A DNA stretch of 31,420 nucleotides from Geoalkalibacter_A sp034189505 (GCA_034189505.1 JAXHUR010000035.1:1-31420), one strand, 5' to 3'; shown: positions 8,194 through 16,061, numbered from the stretch's first letter. Translations and numbers: made by a program. The notes: generated by a model not told the origin, from the sequence alone.

Positions 8194-8997
8194 ATGAAAA
8201 TGGCACGTCAAGGGAAAATAAACTATCTGCAGCCTTCATGGGCGGCCGATTCTGCGGTATGTGCCGGCTTCACCTCGCGCAACGGCGGTGTGAGTCGCGC
8301 CCCCTATAATTCACTCAATCTCGGCTTCAATACCGAGGACCCGCGACATAATGTGGAGGCCAACCGCTCCTCCCTGTCACGCTCCTTCGGCCTGCCGCCG
8401 CACCTGCTCCTGACCGTGCAGCAGGTCCACGGCACCGATCTGCTGGTAATCGATCAGCCCAACCCCGATCTTTCTCATTTCCAGCAATTAAGCTGCGACG
8501 GCATCATTACCAACCAGACGGGAATCCTGGTGGGCGTTCTGGTGGCGGATTGCTTCCCCGTCCTGATCTACGATCCGCATCAGCATGTGGCGGCTACCAT
8601 CCACGTCGGCTGGCGCAGCGCGGCGGCGGGTATTCTCGGCAAGGCGGTGCGTTCCCTGTCCCAGCTGTTCGACAGTTCCCCTGAGACCCTGGTGGCGGCC
8701 ATCGGCCCCGGTATCGGTGCGCATAAATATGAAGTCGACCGCCCGGTGCGCGATGCGTTTCGGGCCGATGGGCAGCCCTGGGATGAGCTGGCGAGCCCTC
8801 AGGGTCTGGGGAAGTGGCGCCTCGACCTGCGCAAAGCCTGCATCCTGCAACTGCTCAAGGCAGGGCTGCGGGAGGAACATATCGAAGCGGCCGATGAGTG
8901 TACCTGCTGCCATCGGGAACTGTTTTTCTCTCACCGGCGCGACCAGGGGAAAACGGGGCGCCAGATGGGATTCATGCTTCTGTCTTCTCGAGGATGA
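8194..8997 (+). CDS. pgeF: purine nucleoside phosphorylase / peptidoglycan editing factor, YfiH (laccase-domain) family
   Basis: A 267-residue member of the YfiH/PgeF family (older name polyphenol oxidase). Family members bind zinc and act on purine nucleosides, and E. coli PgeF helps keep peptidoglycan precursors correct. The zinc ligands are visible: H79 (QQVHGTD), C120 (VADCFPV) and H137 (HVGWRS). The C-terminal region ends with the usual CTCCHRELFFSHRR type motif. The residue after HVGWR is serine, where glycine is more usual. The ATG at 8194 was chosen because the frame further upstream lies inside rluD; a second ATG follows two codons later. Ribosome site GGAG at 8178-8181. Confidence 0.88.
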   Translation: MKMARQGKINYLQPSWAADSAVCAGFTSRNGGVSRAPYNSLNLGFNTEDPRHNVEANRSSLSRSFGLPPHLLLTVQQVHGTDLLVIDQPNPDLSHFQQLSCDGIITNQTGILVGVLVADCFPVLIYDPHQHVAATIHVGWRSAAAGILGKAVRSLSQLFDSSPETLVAAIGPGIGAHKYEVDRPVRDAFRADGQPWDELASPQGLGKWRLDLRKACILQLLKAGLREEHIEAADECTCCHRELFFSHRRDQGKTGRQMGFMLLSSRG

Positions 8998-9046
8998 AAA
9001 TTGACAATGCCGTATCCGGTCGTCTTTTTTCCCTGAGGAATTGCCC

Positions 9047-9694
9047 ATGTCCATCAAAATAATCTTTGCGGATGATCACGAAATCTTCCATGATTGTGTC
9101 AAGGCCCTGTTTGATTCTCATGGCAAGATTGAAGTGCTGGCCACGGTGAGCGATGGTCGCGCTGCGGTAAGGCTGGCAGAGGAGCTCAAGCCCGATGTGG
9201 TGGTGATGGACCTGGCCATGCCGTTTCTCAACGGCTTCGATGCCACCCGCCGCATCGTGGCCGAAACTCCCGGCGTAAAGGTCGTCGCTTTATCCAGCCA
9301 CAAGGATCGAAAGTTTATTCTGTCCATGCTCAAGGCCGGTGCACGGGGCTACGTGGTGAAGGATTCAGTTATTGCCGAACTTGTGCAGGCGATCGAGGTG
9401 GTCGTGTCCGGTGGAATGTACCTGAGTCCCGGCGTGACCGATATCGTCATGAACAATCTGCTTCAGGGTGATGAAGAAAGAGCCTCCTCTCCCTTTGACA
9501 AGCTGACTCCCCGAGAACGTGAGACCCTGCAATTGCTGGTCGAAGGTACCCCGGTCAAAGATATCGCCGATCTGCTGAATGTCAGCGCCAAAACCGTCGA
9601 AACTCATCGCCATAATATAATGCAGAAGCTGGGCGTGGAATCCCTGCCCGAGTTAACCAAGCTGGCGATTCGAGAAGGCTTGACGACCTTGTAA
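9047..9694 (+). CDS. NarL/FixJ-type response regulator
   Basis: A 215-residue two-domain transcription regulator. The receiver domain (1-120) has acidic pocket D9-D10, phospho-acceptor D55 (VVMDLAMP), an ALS switch and the lysine in VVKDS. The C-terminal LuxR-type helix-turn-helix (about 148-212) starts at LTPRERETLQLL and includes the recognition helix SAKTVETHRHNIMQKL. The ATG at 9047 follows GAGGA with good spacing; a TTG six bases upstream is less likely. No histidine kinase is adjacent, so its partner is elsewhere. Its targets cannot be predicted. It runs toward the minus-strand nik operon. Confidence 0.9.
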   Translation: MSIKIIFADDHEIFHDCVKALFDSHGKIEVLATVSDGRAAVRLAEELKPDVVVMDLAMPFLNGFDATRRIVAETPGVKVVALSSHKDRKFILSMLKAGARGYVVKDSVIAELVQAIEVVVSGGMYLSPGVTDIVMNNLLQGDEERASSPFDKLTPRERETLQLLVEGTPVKDIADLLNVSAKTVETHRHNIMQKLGVESLPELTKLAIREGLTTL

Positions 9695-10013
9695 AACCCT
9701 TTTCCTCCCCCCTCTCTTCGAAGGTGTCCACAGCTTATCCACAGAAAGTGCATCCGTCTAAGGGATTTCGAAGTATAAAATAATCAAATTTCGGATTAAA
9801 ATCAGGATTTTCCTGATAGGCATTTTAAAAAAAAAGAGCTATGGTATTTTCATCATTTTGGCTGAAACGGATTTATTCCGTTATCTCAAAGAGATCGCAT
9901 GTGAAGGAGGGGTTCCGGAGTTTTCTTCCGGGGCTTGAGAATCATTGCCGTGAAATGGAGGGCTCGTTCGGATCTATTCCGGGCGGGCCAGTTTTTTTGC
10001 CTGAACACTGATT
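9695..10013. other. 319-base convergent intergenic region
   Basis: Separates the NarL-type gene (plus) from nikO (minus), with no credible gene inside. A small hairpin ATCAGG-ATTTT-CCTGAT lies at 9801-9817, followed on the minus strand by TTTAATCC. It may act as a weak terminator for nikO. A second stem CCGGA/TCCGG lies at 9915-9931. A lone TTATCCACA (9735-9743) matches a DnaA box but has no neighbours. Confidence 0.4.
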
Positions 10014-11849
10014 CTAATGGTCTTCGGGATGGTCGTGATCGTGGGGTTCCTGCTCATGATGTGGGTGGGCATGGTCATGATAGCGGGGGCGCGGTGGATG
10101 ACAGTGAGCCTCAGTGTCGGCGCCGTGCAGATGGATATAGGTGTGTGCGTGATTATGCTCGTGCTCATGGGGATGACTGTGTTCCAGGTCCCCATGCCGG
10201 TGGCGGTGCTCGTGCAGATGCCGGTGACGGTGGCTGTGAGCATGCTGGTGCTGCAGAGCCCTGATCTCGCGGCAGTGCTCCCGGCGTGAGGTGAGAGTCA
10301 GCAGATTGAGGCGTGCGCGGTCCTGGTCGTGCAGAAACTCGTGAGTGCTGTAATCCCGAACGATCTCTCCCTGGTGCAGAACCACCGTTCTCTGTGTCAA
10401 TTTTGCGGTCAGATAGGGGTCGTGGGAGACCAGGATGCGGGTCTGGGGCAGCCCCTGCAGAATGTTCAGCAGCAGTTCTTCTCCCTGTGGATCAAGACCG
10501 GCGGTCGGTTCATCGAGAATCAGAATATCGGGTTGCATGGCCAGCACGGTGGCGATGGCCAGCCGTTTGCGCTCTCCGCCCGAGAGATGCTGGGGGATGC
10601 GATCTTCGTAGCCTTGCAGGTGGACCTGTGTCAGTGCCTGATAAACGCGTTGGGCGAGCGCTTCTTTTTTAACCCCCATCTGGCGCGGTCCGAAAGCGAC
10701 CTCTTCCGCACATGTCGGGCAGAAAAGCTGGTCGGCCGGATCCTGAAAGATGATTCCGATCCGCCGCCAAAGATTGCGCCGACGCCGTCGGTTGATCGGG
10801 ATTCCCTCGAAAAGGTGTTCGCCGCGCCCCTCCAGGATGCCCAGCAGGCAATGCAGCAGGGTTGTTTTGCCGGCGCCATTTTCGCCGACGATGGCAACGC
10901 TCTCGCCGCGGTTGATCTTGAAATGGATTTTTCTAAGCGCCTGCGTTCCGTCAGGGTAGCTGAAGGAATAGTCTTTGACCGCGACCAGCGGTGAAGCCTC
11001 CGGTTTGGATAAAACCGCAGGATCGTCGGTCTCCGGCAGAAGCGGCTCGCGGCGGGTGGCTTCCGCCGCGAGGATGTCGTCAATGCCATCCAGGCGAAAA
11101 GAGAAATCCAAACCGTGCTCACGCAGAGACTCGGCATGGGAGACCAGTTCGCGCAGGGTGTAGTCATGATGCACCCGCCCCTGGTCGAGTACAACGGCGC
11201 GCTGACAGAGATCGTATGCAAAAAGCAGGTCGTGGGTGATGCAGATCAGCGTTCCGTCATAGGCACGCAGCAATTCCCGCAGGATGTTGTCCTGTGCCGG
11301 GTCGAGGTTTGCCGTCGGCTCGTCCAGGATCAGAACCTGGGGGCGCATGGCCAGCAGAGTGGCCAGGGCGCCGCGCTTTTTCTGACCGTAGCTCAGGTGG
11401 TGAGAGGGCTTGTATGCCAGATCGGCCAGCCCCACCTGGGCCAGTGCGTCCCGTGCCCGCTGTGCACATTGCTCCGCACTCAGCCCCTGGTTGCCCGGCC
11501 CGAAGGCCACGTCTTCGAGCAGGGTATTGCAGAACAGCTGGTCGTCGGGGTCCTGAAACAAAAGCCCGACCTCAAGGCGGGCCCGTCGCAGATGTTCGCC
11601 CCGCAGCGGCTGCCCTTTGTAGATGACGGTACCTGCCTGGGCCTCGAGCAGACCGTTGAGATGATGCGCCAGGGTGGATTTCCCGGAACCGTTCTGTCCC
11701 ACCAGCGCGATGCGGTCGCCGGGTCGAATGGTGAGATTGACCTGCCGCAGCGCCTGGTGACCGTCAGGATAGCTGAAATCAAGATCGCGAATCTCGATCA
11801 GAGCCTCTCTCTCCCGCGGTAAAGATGTTTCAGAGTCAATAAAGTGCAT
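10014..11849 (-). CDS. nikO: tandem ATPase of a nickel ECF transporter with histidine-rich tail (NikO-NikO fusion)
   Basis: Energising component of the nickel importer, with two complete ABC ATPase domains in one 611-residue chain. Domain 1 (about 17-240) has Walker A VGQNGSGKST, signature LSYGQKKR and Walker B LILDEPTANLDP. Domain 2 (about 290-515) has Walker A VGENGAGKTT, signature LSGGERKR and Walker B LILDEPTAGLDP. In most NikMQO/CbiMQO systems one O protein acts as a homodimer; the fused form resembles double-domain ECF ATPases. The last 88 residues (from about 524) contain 31 histidines in HxH patterns, probably binding nickel. The ATG is preceded by only a weak ribosome site and a 71-base gap holding a repeat. 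It is the last gene of the operon. Confidence 0.88.
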   Translation of the reverse strand: MHFIDSETSLPREREALIEIRDLDFSYPDGHQALRQVNLTIRPGDRIALVGQNGSGKSTLAHHLNGLLEAQAGTVIYKGQPLRGEHLRRARLEVGLLFQDPDDQLFCNTLLEDVAFGPGNQGLSAEQCAQRARDALAQVGLADLAYKPSHHLSYGQKKRGALATLLAMRPQVLILDEPTANLDPAQDNILRELLRAYDGTLICITHDLLFAYDLCQRAVVLDQGRVHHDYTLRELVSHAESLREHGLDFSFRLDGIDDILAAEATRREPLLPETDDPAVLSKPEASPLVAVKDYSFSYPDGTQALRKIHFKINRGESVAIVGENGAGKTTLLHCLLGILEGRGEHLFEGIPINRRRRRNLWRRIGIIFQDPADQLFCPTCAEEVAFGPRQMGVKKEALAQRVYQALTQVHLQGYEDRIPQHLSGGERKRLAIATVLAMQPDILILDEPTAGLDPQGEELLLNILQGLPQTRILVSHDPYLTAKLTQRTVVLHQGEIVRDYSTHEFLHDQDRARLNLLTLTSRREHCREIRALQHQHAHSHRHRHLHEHRHRHGDLEHSHPHEHEHNHAHTYIHLHGADTEAHCHPPRPRYHDHAHPHHEQEPHDHDHPEDH

Positions 11850-11872
11850 TTTTATCCAAAAAATTAAAGGAT

Positions 11873-11921
11873 TTTCCTCTGCGCCTTAGATACTTTCTCT
11901 CCGCCTCAGCGTTAAAAAAAT
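11873..11921. repeat. CAGAG-type repeat fragment between nikQ and nikO
   Basis: The nikQ-nikO gap contains CTCTCCGCCTCAGCGTTAAA (11898-11917), nearly the same as the right arm of the hydD-hydA repeat (CTCTCCGTCTCTGCGTTAAA). Bases 11877-11887 add a CTCTGCGCCTT unit. Confidence 0.45.
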
Positions 11922-12853
11922 CACCCTCCCAGATAGAGTCGATCAACCCCCAGCAGCACCATCCCCAGCAAAATCCAGAAGGTTGCCTTGAGCCAGTCTC
12001 CGATGGAGGAGCGAAAGCGATGCAGCTCCTGGAACGTGCCGTCGTAGCCGCGTGCCAGCATGGCGTCATAGACGCGATAGGTTCGCTCAAAACCACGCAC
12101 GAACAGCATGCCGAGAAAATTGCCGGTCATTCGCAGCGTTTCCATATTGGTTCTTTTGCGAAAACCGCGCACTTTCATGCCGGTTGCCATGCGGCGCGTT
12201 TCCTCCAGGAAAACGAATATATACCGGTGCGCCAGGTGGATCATGCGGGTGATCTTGTCGGGCACGCCCAGTCGGCTAAGGCCTTCAAGCGTGACGGACA
12301 AGGGCGCGGTGGCCAGAAGGGGTTCCATCAGCAGGGCGACAGCAAAGGCTTTGCAGCAGATCGTCAGCGCCAGAATCGCTCCGCGCAGGTTGAAGGAAAT
12401 TCCCTCCATTCCTGCAAAAACGACAAGCGTATCCTCCGGCTGGGTGGGGACGGTCAGGGGCATAATGACGATAAACATAACCAGAAAACCCGACATGGCG
12501 AGCAGGCGGCGAAGGGCTCGGTAAAAAGGCAGGCGTGCAAGTGGTACACAGATCAGAGCCATAAGCATCGCCGCGGATGCCGCAGGCAGGGAGCGAACGG
12601 CCACAACGAAAAAGGCGAATGTAATCAGGGAAACCAGCTTGAAGCGCACATCCCAGCGGTGAAAAAGTGATCGGGTGGTTGCGCTGTCGCCCAGTTGAGG
12701 GATGGACCAGTCGCGATCAGTGTGGTTGGTGTTGCTGCGCTTACCACGGCGCGTCAACCAGGCCAGCAGACCCCACCCGGCCACCAGCCCCGCTGCCATT
12801 AAGGCCAGCACGGAGCCGGGCAGAATTATCGTAGCGCCGGCTGTGAAATTCAT
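11921..12853 (-). CDS. nikQ: nickel ECF transporter transmembrane T component, CbiQ/NikQ family
   Basis: Membrane coupling subunit that links the ATPase to the substrate-binding NikM. It has 310 residues and several hydrophobic segments (for example around 10-33, 70-110, 118-135 and 285-305). The cytoplasmic coupling region carries the charged helix typical of T components (MKVRGFRKRTNM and MLARGYDG). It is longer than the usual 250-270 residues because of an extra N-terminal membrane helix and linker (residues 1-60), which may act like a small accessory subunit. Its ATG overlaps the nikM stop (ATGA), so the two are translationally coupled. Confidence 0.85.
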   Translation of the reverse strand: MNFTAGATIILPGSVLALMAAGLVAGWGLLAWLTRRGKRSNTNHTDRDWSIPQLGDSATTRSLFHRWDVRFKLVSLITFAFFVVAVRSLPAASAAMLMALICVPLARLPFYRALRRLLAMSGFLVMFIVIMPLTVPTQPEDTLVVFAGMEGISFNLRGAILALTICCKAFAVALLMEPLLATAPLSVTLEGLSRLGVPDKITRMIHLAHRYIFVFLEETRRMATGMKVRGFRKRTNMETLRMTGNFLGMLFVRGFERTYRVYDAMLARGYDGTFQELHRFRSSIGDWLKATFWILLGMVLLGVDRLYLGG

Positions 12854-13476
12854 GAAGCCTCTGCGGAAAAGGGAGTTGAGCCCGCACGCAGCAGTTCAGG
12901 TTTAACCCGCAGCAGAAAGGAGACGGTGAAGGCACTGACCGCCCCTTCGATTGCGATAACCGGCAGATGAGCCAGAAGAGCAATGCGGGCGACGCCGGAG
13001 AAATCCTCACCTCCGGTGGTCAACAGAAGCGCAAGAAGCAGCGCGGAGAGCACCGTGCCGCCGCCACCGGCCAGGGCGGCGGCCAGCATGTGGCGTTTCG
13101 GGCCATGCCCTTTGAGTTTCTGAAAGGCGAAACCGCAGGCCAAAGCCGGTATCCCCATCATCAGGGTATTGGCGCCGAGAGCGGTCAGGCCGCCGAATTG
13201 AAAAAGAAGACTTTGGAGCAGCAGCCCGATAGCAATCGCAAGAAAGGAAGAGGGTCCGAGCAGCACCCCGACCAGGCCGGGAATCAGCATATGGACACTG
13301 GTCGGCCCCAGCGGCACGTGAATCAGGGAGGCAACGAAAAAGGTCGCGGTGATGACAGCTACTTTCGGCAGGTCTTTTTCTCCGGTCCGTCGCACGCTCC
13401 ATGCGGCAATAGCTACGGATGCCACGGCGCATCCCAGGGTGACGCCGACCGGCAGGACTCCATCGGAAACATGCAT
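12850..13476 (-). CDS. nikM: nickel ECF transporter substrate-specific S component, CbiM/NikM family
   Basis: Metal-binding membrane subunit of 208 residues with about six hydrophobic segments. The N-terminus MHVSDGVLP matches the family hallmark in which the amino terminus and H2 help coordinate the metal; a further conserved stretch is HVPLGPTSVHM. Sequence alone cannot exclude cobalt, but nikK and nikL upstream and a NikR-like operator point to nickel. The start has GGGAG nine bases upstream and lies six bases after the stop of the 98-residue gene. The stop overlaps nikQ. Confidence 0.88.
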   Translation of the reverse strand: MHVSDGVLPVGVTLGCAVASVAIAAWSVRRTGEKDLPKVAVITATFFVASLIHVPLGPTSVHMLIPGLVGVLLGPSSFLAIAIGLLLQSLLFQFGGLTALGANTLMMGIPALACGFAFQKLKGHGPKRHMLAAALAGGGGTVLSALLLALLLTTGGEDFSGVARIALLAHLPVIAIEGAVSAFTVSFLLRVKPELLRAGSTPFSAEAS

Positions 13477-13482
13477 GAGGTT

Positions 13483-13779
13483 CTACTCCCGTTGCCGCTC
13501 GCGGTGGCCGGCCACAAAGAACGCCACTCCAAAAAGCCCCAGGATATAGCCGATGCCGCTGAAAATATCTTCCATTCCGGGGTTCTCGAACTCCTGCCGC
13601 AGCATGGCGATCTCCCGGTGCAGGCGGCGCAGTTCCCGCTCCATCTGCGCATGGTGCTCCTCGAAAGAGGTCAGTAGTTGATCGCAGGTCTCACCGGCAG
13701 CGCAAAATCTCTCGCCGGGGGCGCAGACAAAGAGAAAAAAAAGGGCCAACGCCGTCAATCGACCTTTCCAACTCGCCAT
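13483..13779 (-). CDS. small exported coiled-coil protein with C-terminal membrane anchor, nik operon accessory
   Basis: A 98-residue protein with an N-terminal signal-like segment (residues 7-28), a charged helix with heptad character (about 35-66, EEHHAQMERELRRLHREIAM) and one C-terminal membrane helix (FSGIGYILGLFGVAFF). In NikL proteins I remember, a similar coiled coil and terminal membrane helix follow the beta-sandwich domain in one chain. Here that part appears as a separate gene just after nikL. Ribosome site GGGGAG lies eight bases before the ATG, five bases after the nikL stop. It is likely an accessory subunit of the nickel importer; this role is inferred from position and shape. 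Confidence 0.7.
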   Translation of the reverse strand: MASWKGRLTALALFFLFVCAPGERFCAAGETCDQLLTSFEEHHAQMERELRRLHREIAMLRQEFENPGMEDIFSGIGYILGLFGVAFFVAGHRERQRE

Positions 13780-13784
13780 AGGGC

Positions 13785-14123
13785 TTACTCCCCAAAGGTG
13801 TATTTTTTCAGTTCGAAATGGTTTTTATGCCCCATGCCGGCATCAAGAATAATGACCAGATCCTCTTTCTTCGGGATCGCGAACGAGAACAGCCCCTTCT
13901 CATCGGTGCGGCCTTCAAGCAGCGTTTCCTCATTCGAATCGACCACGGTGATCTTGCCGTCTTCAACGGCCCGCCCATCGGGGAAATAGCTTTCGGTGTA
14001 GACCGTGTTCCCTTCGATATAGGCAAAGATATTGACCTTGTGAGCAAAGGCAGTGCCGGTCAGCAGGGTGAAAAGTACAAACATGCTCAACGGCAGGAGC
14101 AGCCTGGGAGATTTGATGGTCAT
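13785..14123 (-). CDS. nikL: NikL-like periplasmic beta-sandwich component of the nickel importer
   Basis: Encodes 112 residues. A clear signal peptide (LLLPLSMFVLFTLLTG) is followed by a likely cleavage site, AFA before HKVNIFAYIEG. Cleavage would leave a mature amino-terminal histidine, a likely metal ligand. The remainder resembles the carboxypeptidase-regulatory/Cna-B-like fold of NikL (VYTESYFPDG, then TDEKGLFSFAIP, ending DAGMGHKNHFELKKY). The ATG at 14123 was chosen over one eight codons upstream because AGAGGA sits six bases before it. It lacks the coiled-coil and membrane tail, which the next gene encodes separately. Confidence 0.78.
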   Translation of the reverse strand: MTIKSPRLLLPLSMFVLFTLLTGTAFAHKVNIFAYIEGNTVYTESYFPDGRAVEDGKITVVDSNEETLLEGRTDEKGLFSFAIPKKEDLVIILDAGMGHKNHFELKKYTFGE

Positions 14124-14153
14124 GATGGGTCCTCTATTTCTGGTCAAGAGCTT

Positions 14154-14313
14154 GAACCACAGAGATCACAGAGAGCACAGAGAAAAACCGAGAGGCAGAT
14201 CGGAGTGTAAGATTGCTTGGAAGAAAACTGAACCTTATAAGGTCATGTTTTTCTCATGTTTTTCAAAATCTCTGTGGACTCTCTTTTTTATCTCTGTTTT
14301 TTACCTCTGTGGT
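14154..14313. repeat. CACAGAG palindromic extragenic element between nikK and nikL
   Basis: The left arm (14154-14189) is three tandem CACAGAG-like units, AACCACAGAG then ATCACAGAG then AGCACAGAG. The right arm (14268-14313) carries the complementary CTCTGTGG, TATCTCTG and ACCTCTGTGGT. The outer ends ACCACAGAG and CTCTGTGGT pair exactly. About 78 bases of unrelated sequence lie between. It separates nikK from nikL within an otherwise compact operon. Confidence 0.65.
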
Positions 14314-14334
14314 AAGAGTTTTTTCCTCGATTGG

Positions 14335-15129
14335 TTATTTCATATCCCGCGTATGCACCCAGTAGACCGCGCCGATTTCGACTCCTTTCTGTTCCCCTTC
14401 ATGCTCCAGGGTCCAGTCGGCCAGGCTGAGGGCGGAGAATCCCCACCAGCCGGCGCGCGGCATGGCGTAGTGGAACACGCCGTCGGCATCGGCCTTGATC
14501 ACCTGGGTGAGGAAGGCGTCGGCGGGTGCGGTGATCCATCGGGGATTGTCGGGTGATTCATTCAGATATTCCACTTCGATCTCGGCGAAAGGGACCGGTT
14601 GTCCGTCGCGCAGGACGCGGCCGGAGAAGAGGTTGCCGCTCCACAAGCCGTAAGGGCGGGTCATGGGGACGATCTCCGTTTCAAGCCCGACCGGTTCATC
14701 CCAACCTTGCTGCAGACCGTAAGCGTTGACGCAGACCTTGGTGTAATGAACGATGAAGAGGTCTTCCGCTGGCTCCCAGTAAGGGGCGGGCTCCATGTAG
14801 AAGGTGTAGTCTCCGGGACGCTTGAGGGTTGTCCCGGCGACCCAGTAAGTGAAGTTCTCCTCCTGATCGGCGCTCTTGCCGCGGGCTGCAGAGAGGGTCG
14901 GGAGCAGATCTGTTTTTACACCGTCATGCAGCACCCCGAAAACCCGGGGCCCGGCCATCTCCATATAGTGACCTTCCATGGGATGGATAAACTTGGCTGC
15001 AAGCTTCAGGGAAGGGCCGCTGTCGGAGGTAACGAGGGGTGAGGAGGGGATGATGGCGCCGAAATGAGCCCCGGCGGAGGTGCACAGGACAAACAGCAGG
15101 GCGGCTGTGGAGAGTAAAAGTCGAATCAT
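14335..15129 (-). CDS. nikK: NikK-like exported DUF4198 protein, first gene of the nickel importer operon
   Basis: A 264-residue secreted protein of the DUF4198 (NikK) type, found with NikLMQO systems and thought to be a periplasmic nickel-handling component. The signal peptide spans residues 1-21 (LLLSTAALLFVLCTSAGA). The mature protein would start HFGAIIPSS, giving an amino-terminal histidine as in NikL and NikM. The body is a beta-rich ligand-binding-like domain containing HPMEGHYMEM and a C-terminal GWWGFSAL. The ATG at 15129 was preferred over the one five codons upstream because GGAG lies nine bases before it. The operator and promoter overlap about 70-100 bases upstream. Confidence 0.8.
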   Translation of the reverse strand: MIRLLLSTAALLFVLCTSAGAHFGAIIPSSPLVTSDSGPSLKLAAKFIHPMEGHYMEMAGPRVFGVLHDGVKTDLLPTLSAARGKSADQEENFTYWVAGTTLKRPGDYTFYMEPAPYWEPAEDLFIVHYTKVCVNAYGLQQGWDEPVGLETEIVPMTRPYGLWSGNLFSGRVLRDGQPVPFAEIEVEYLNESPDNPRWITAPADAFLTQVIKADADGVFHYAMPRAGWWGFSALSLADWTLEHEGEQKGVEIGAVYWVHTRDMK

Positions 15130-15197
15130 GTCAGGTCGCTCCATTGAAAAAAGTCATGACAGGATCAGGCAAGCCCCTTGAGAGAAGTGATACAGGG

Positions 15198-15225
15198 TTG
15201 TTACTAAAGTGTGTTTTCGTAGCAC
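15198..15225 (-). promoter_or_regulatory. candidate NikR operator upstream of nikK
   Basis: TTGTTAC (15198-15204), 14 bases, then GTAGCAC (15219-15225). As I recall the motif predicted for NikR in Deltaproteobacteria (GTGTTAC, 13-14 bases, GTAACAC), 12 of 14 defined positions match. It covers the spacer and -10 of the predicted nikK promoter, as expected for a repressor. nikR itself is at 18618-19037. Confidence 0.6.
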
Positions 15226-15231
15226 GATCAA
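15203..15231 (-). promoter_or_regulatory. candidate nikK promoter
   Basis: Read on the minus strand: TTGATC (15231-15226), 17-base spacer, TTTAGT (15208-15203), about 74 bases before the nikK ATG. The -10 matches 4 of 6 and lies inside the NikR operator. Confidence 0.4.
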
Positions 15232-15304
15232 CATAGAAAGAGACTCAACAATTGTCAAGTTTCAAACGAAACGGAGTGAAAAAGTGAAGATATTTTCAGG
15301 TCTG

Positions 15305-15339
15305 TCGGATTTTCCGATCCGGGGCAGGGCGCCCCGGAT
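15305..15339 (-). terminator. candidate terminator after nrdG
   Basis: ATCCGGGGC, a five-base loop, GCCCCGGAT at 15317-15339 is a perfect nine-base stem beginning 19 bases after the nrdG stop. A second small stem TCGGA-TTT-TCCGA abuts it (15305-15317). No T-tract follows on the minus strand, so intrinsic termination is uncertain. Confidence 0.4.
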
Positions 15340-15357
15340 GGATGTGCCGGTAGGGTG

Positions 15358-16053
15358 CTACAGGCCGCGCAAGGAGACTTGTGCGGCGTATCGGGAAGCG
15401 ATTTCTTCAAAGTGGCGCAGTGTCGCGGCACTATGGGCGCTGCACTTGCGCCAGTCGAGTGCCAGGGCGTGTTCGGGCACGAACTGCTGCAGAATCCAAA
15501 GCGGTGCGCCATGCAGCAGTTTGCCGAGTTGATGGAGGTCCGGTTCTTCGATCAACCCCGGCACGCAGGTGGTGCGAAATTCGTAATCGATGGTTCCCTT
15601 GCGCAGCAACTCGATGGATTGGGGCAGAAGCCCGAGATCGACTGGGGCTCGGTGCAATTCGTTGTAGCGTTCAGGAGCGGTCTTGAGATCCAGGGCGACG
15701 TAGTCCACAAGGCTTTCATTCATCAACTGTTCAAGCACCGCGGGCGCCAATCCGTTGGTGTCGAGTTTGATCTGCAGGTCGAGTTTCCTGATGCGGGCGA
15801 GAAACGCCGGCAGTTCCGGATCGAGAGTCGGTTCGCCGCCGGAGATCACCACCCCGTCGATGAAGTTGCGTCGTTCCTCGATTTCGTGCAGGAGGATATC
15901 GGCTGGATAATCGGGATGATCCTCGGGGGTGAGAATCAGCGAACCGTTGTGACAGAACGGACAGGTGAGGTTGCAGCCGCCGTAAAAGACGAGGGAGGCG
16001 ATCCTGCCCGGATAGTCGAGCAGGCTTGTCCCCTGAAATCCTTTGATGCCCAT
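15358..16053 (-). CDS. nrdG: anaerobic ribonucleotide reductase activating enzyme, radical SAM
   Basis: Installs the glycyl radical on NrdD by reductive cleavage of S-adenosylmethionine. The 231-residue protein has the radical SAM cluster motif C27-x3-C31-x2-C34 (CNLTCPFC), the SAM-binding ISGGEPT stretch and a KLDTNG strand, typical of NrdG and pyruvate formate-lyase activase relatives. The ATG at 16053 lies eight bases after the stop of the NrdD-tail gene, so the operon order is nrdD, tail, nrdG. The ribosome site is weak and translation may depend on the upstream gene. Position next to both NrdD pieces makes NrdG more likely than another activase. Confidence 0.9.
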   Translation of the reverse strand: MGIKGFQGTSLLDYPGRIASLVFYGGCNLTCPFCHNGSLILTPEDHPDYPADILLHEIEERRNFIDGVVISGGEPTLDPELPAFLARIRKLDLQIKLDTNGLAPAVLEQLMNESLVDYVALDLKTAPERYNELHRAPVDLGLLPQSIELLRKGTIDYEFRTTCVPGLIEEPDLHQLGKLLHGAPLWILQQFVPEHALALDWRKCSAHSAATLRHFEEIASRYAAQVSLRGL

Positions 16054-16061
16054 GGCGTGAA

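Noticed and set aside
9735..9743. TTATCCACA DnaA box, with another at 18405-18413
   Set aside because: Isolated single boxes 8.7 kb apart, with no cluster, AT-rich unwinding region, dnaA or dnaN nearby; not an origin.
10017..10289. Hydrophobic 90-residue reading frame on the plus strand
   Set aside because: It is the antisense of the histidine-rich tail of nikO; CAC/CAT codons read backwards give GTG/ATG, producing valine and methionine runs.
10014..13476. Cobalt rather than nickel transport
   Set aside because: No cobalamin genes, CbiN or B12 riboswitch seen next to it; nikK, nikL, NikR and the operator favour nickel, though metH elsewhere does use B12.
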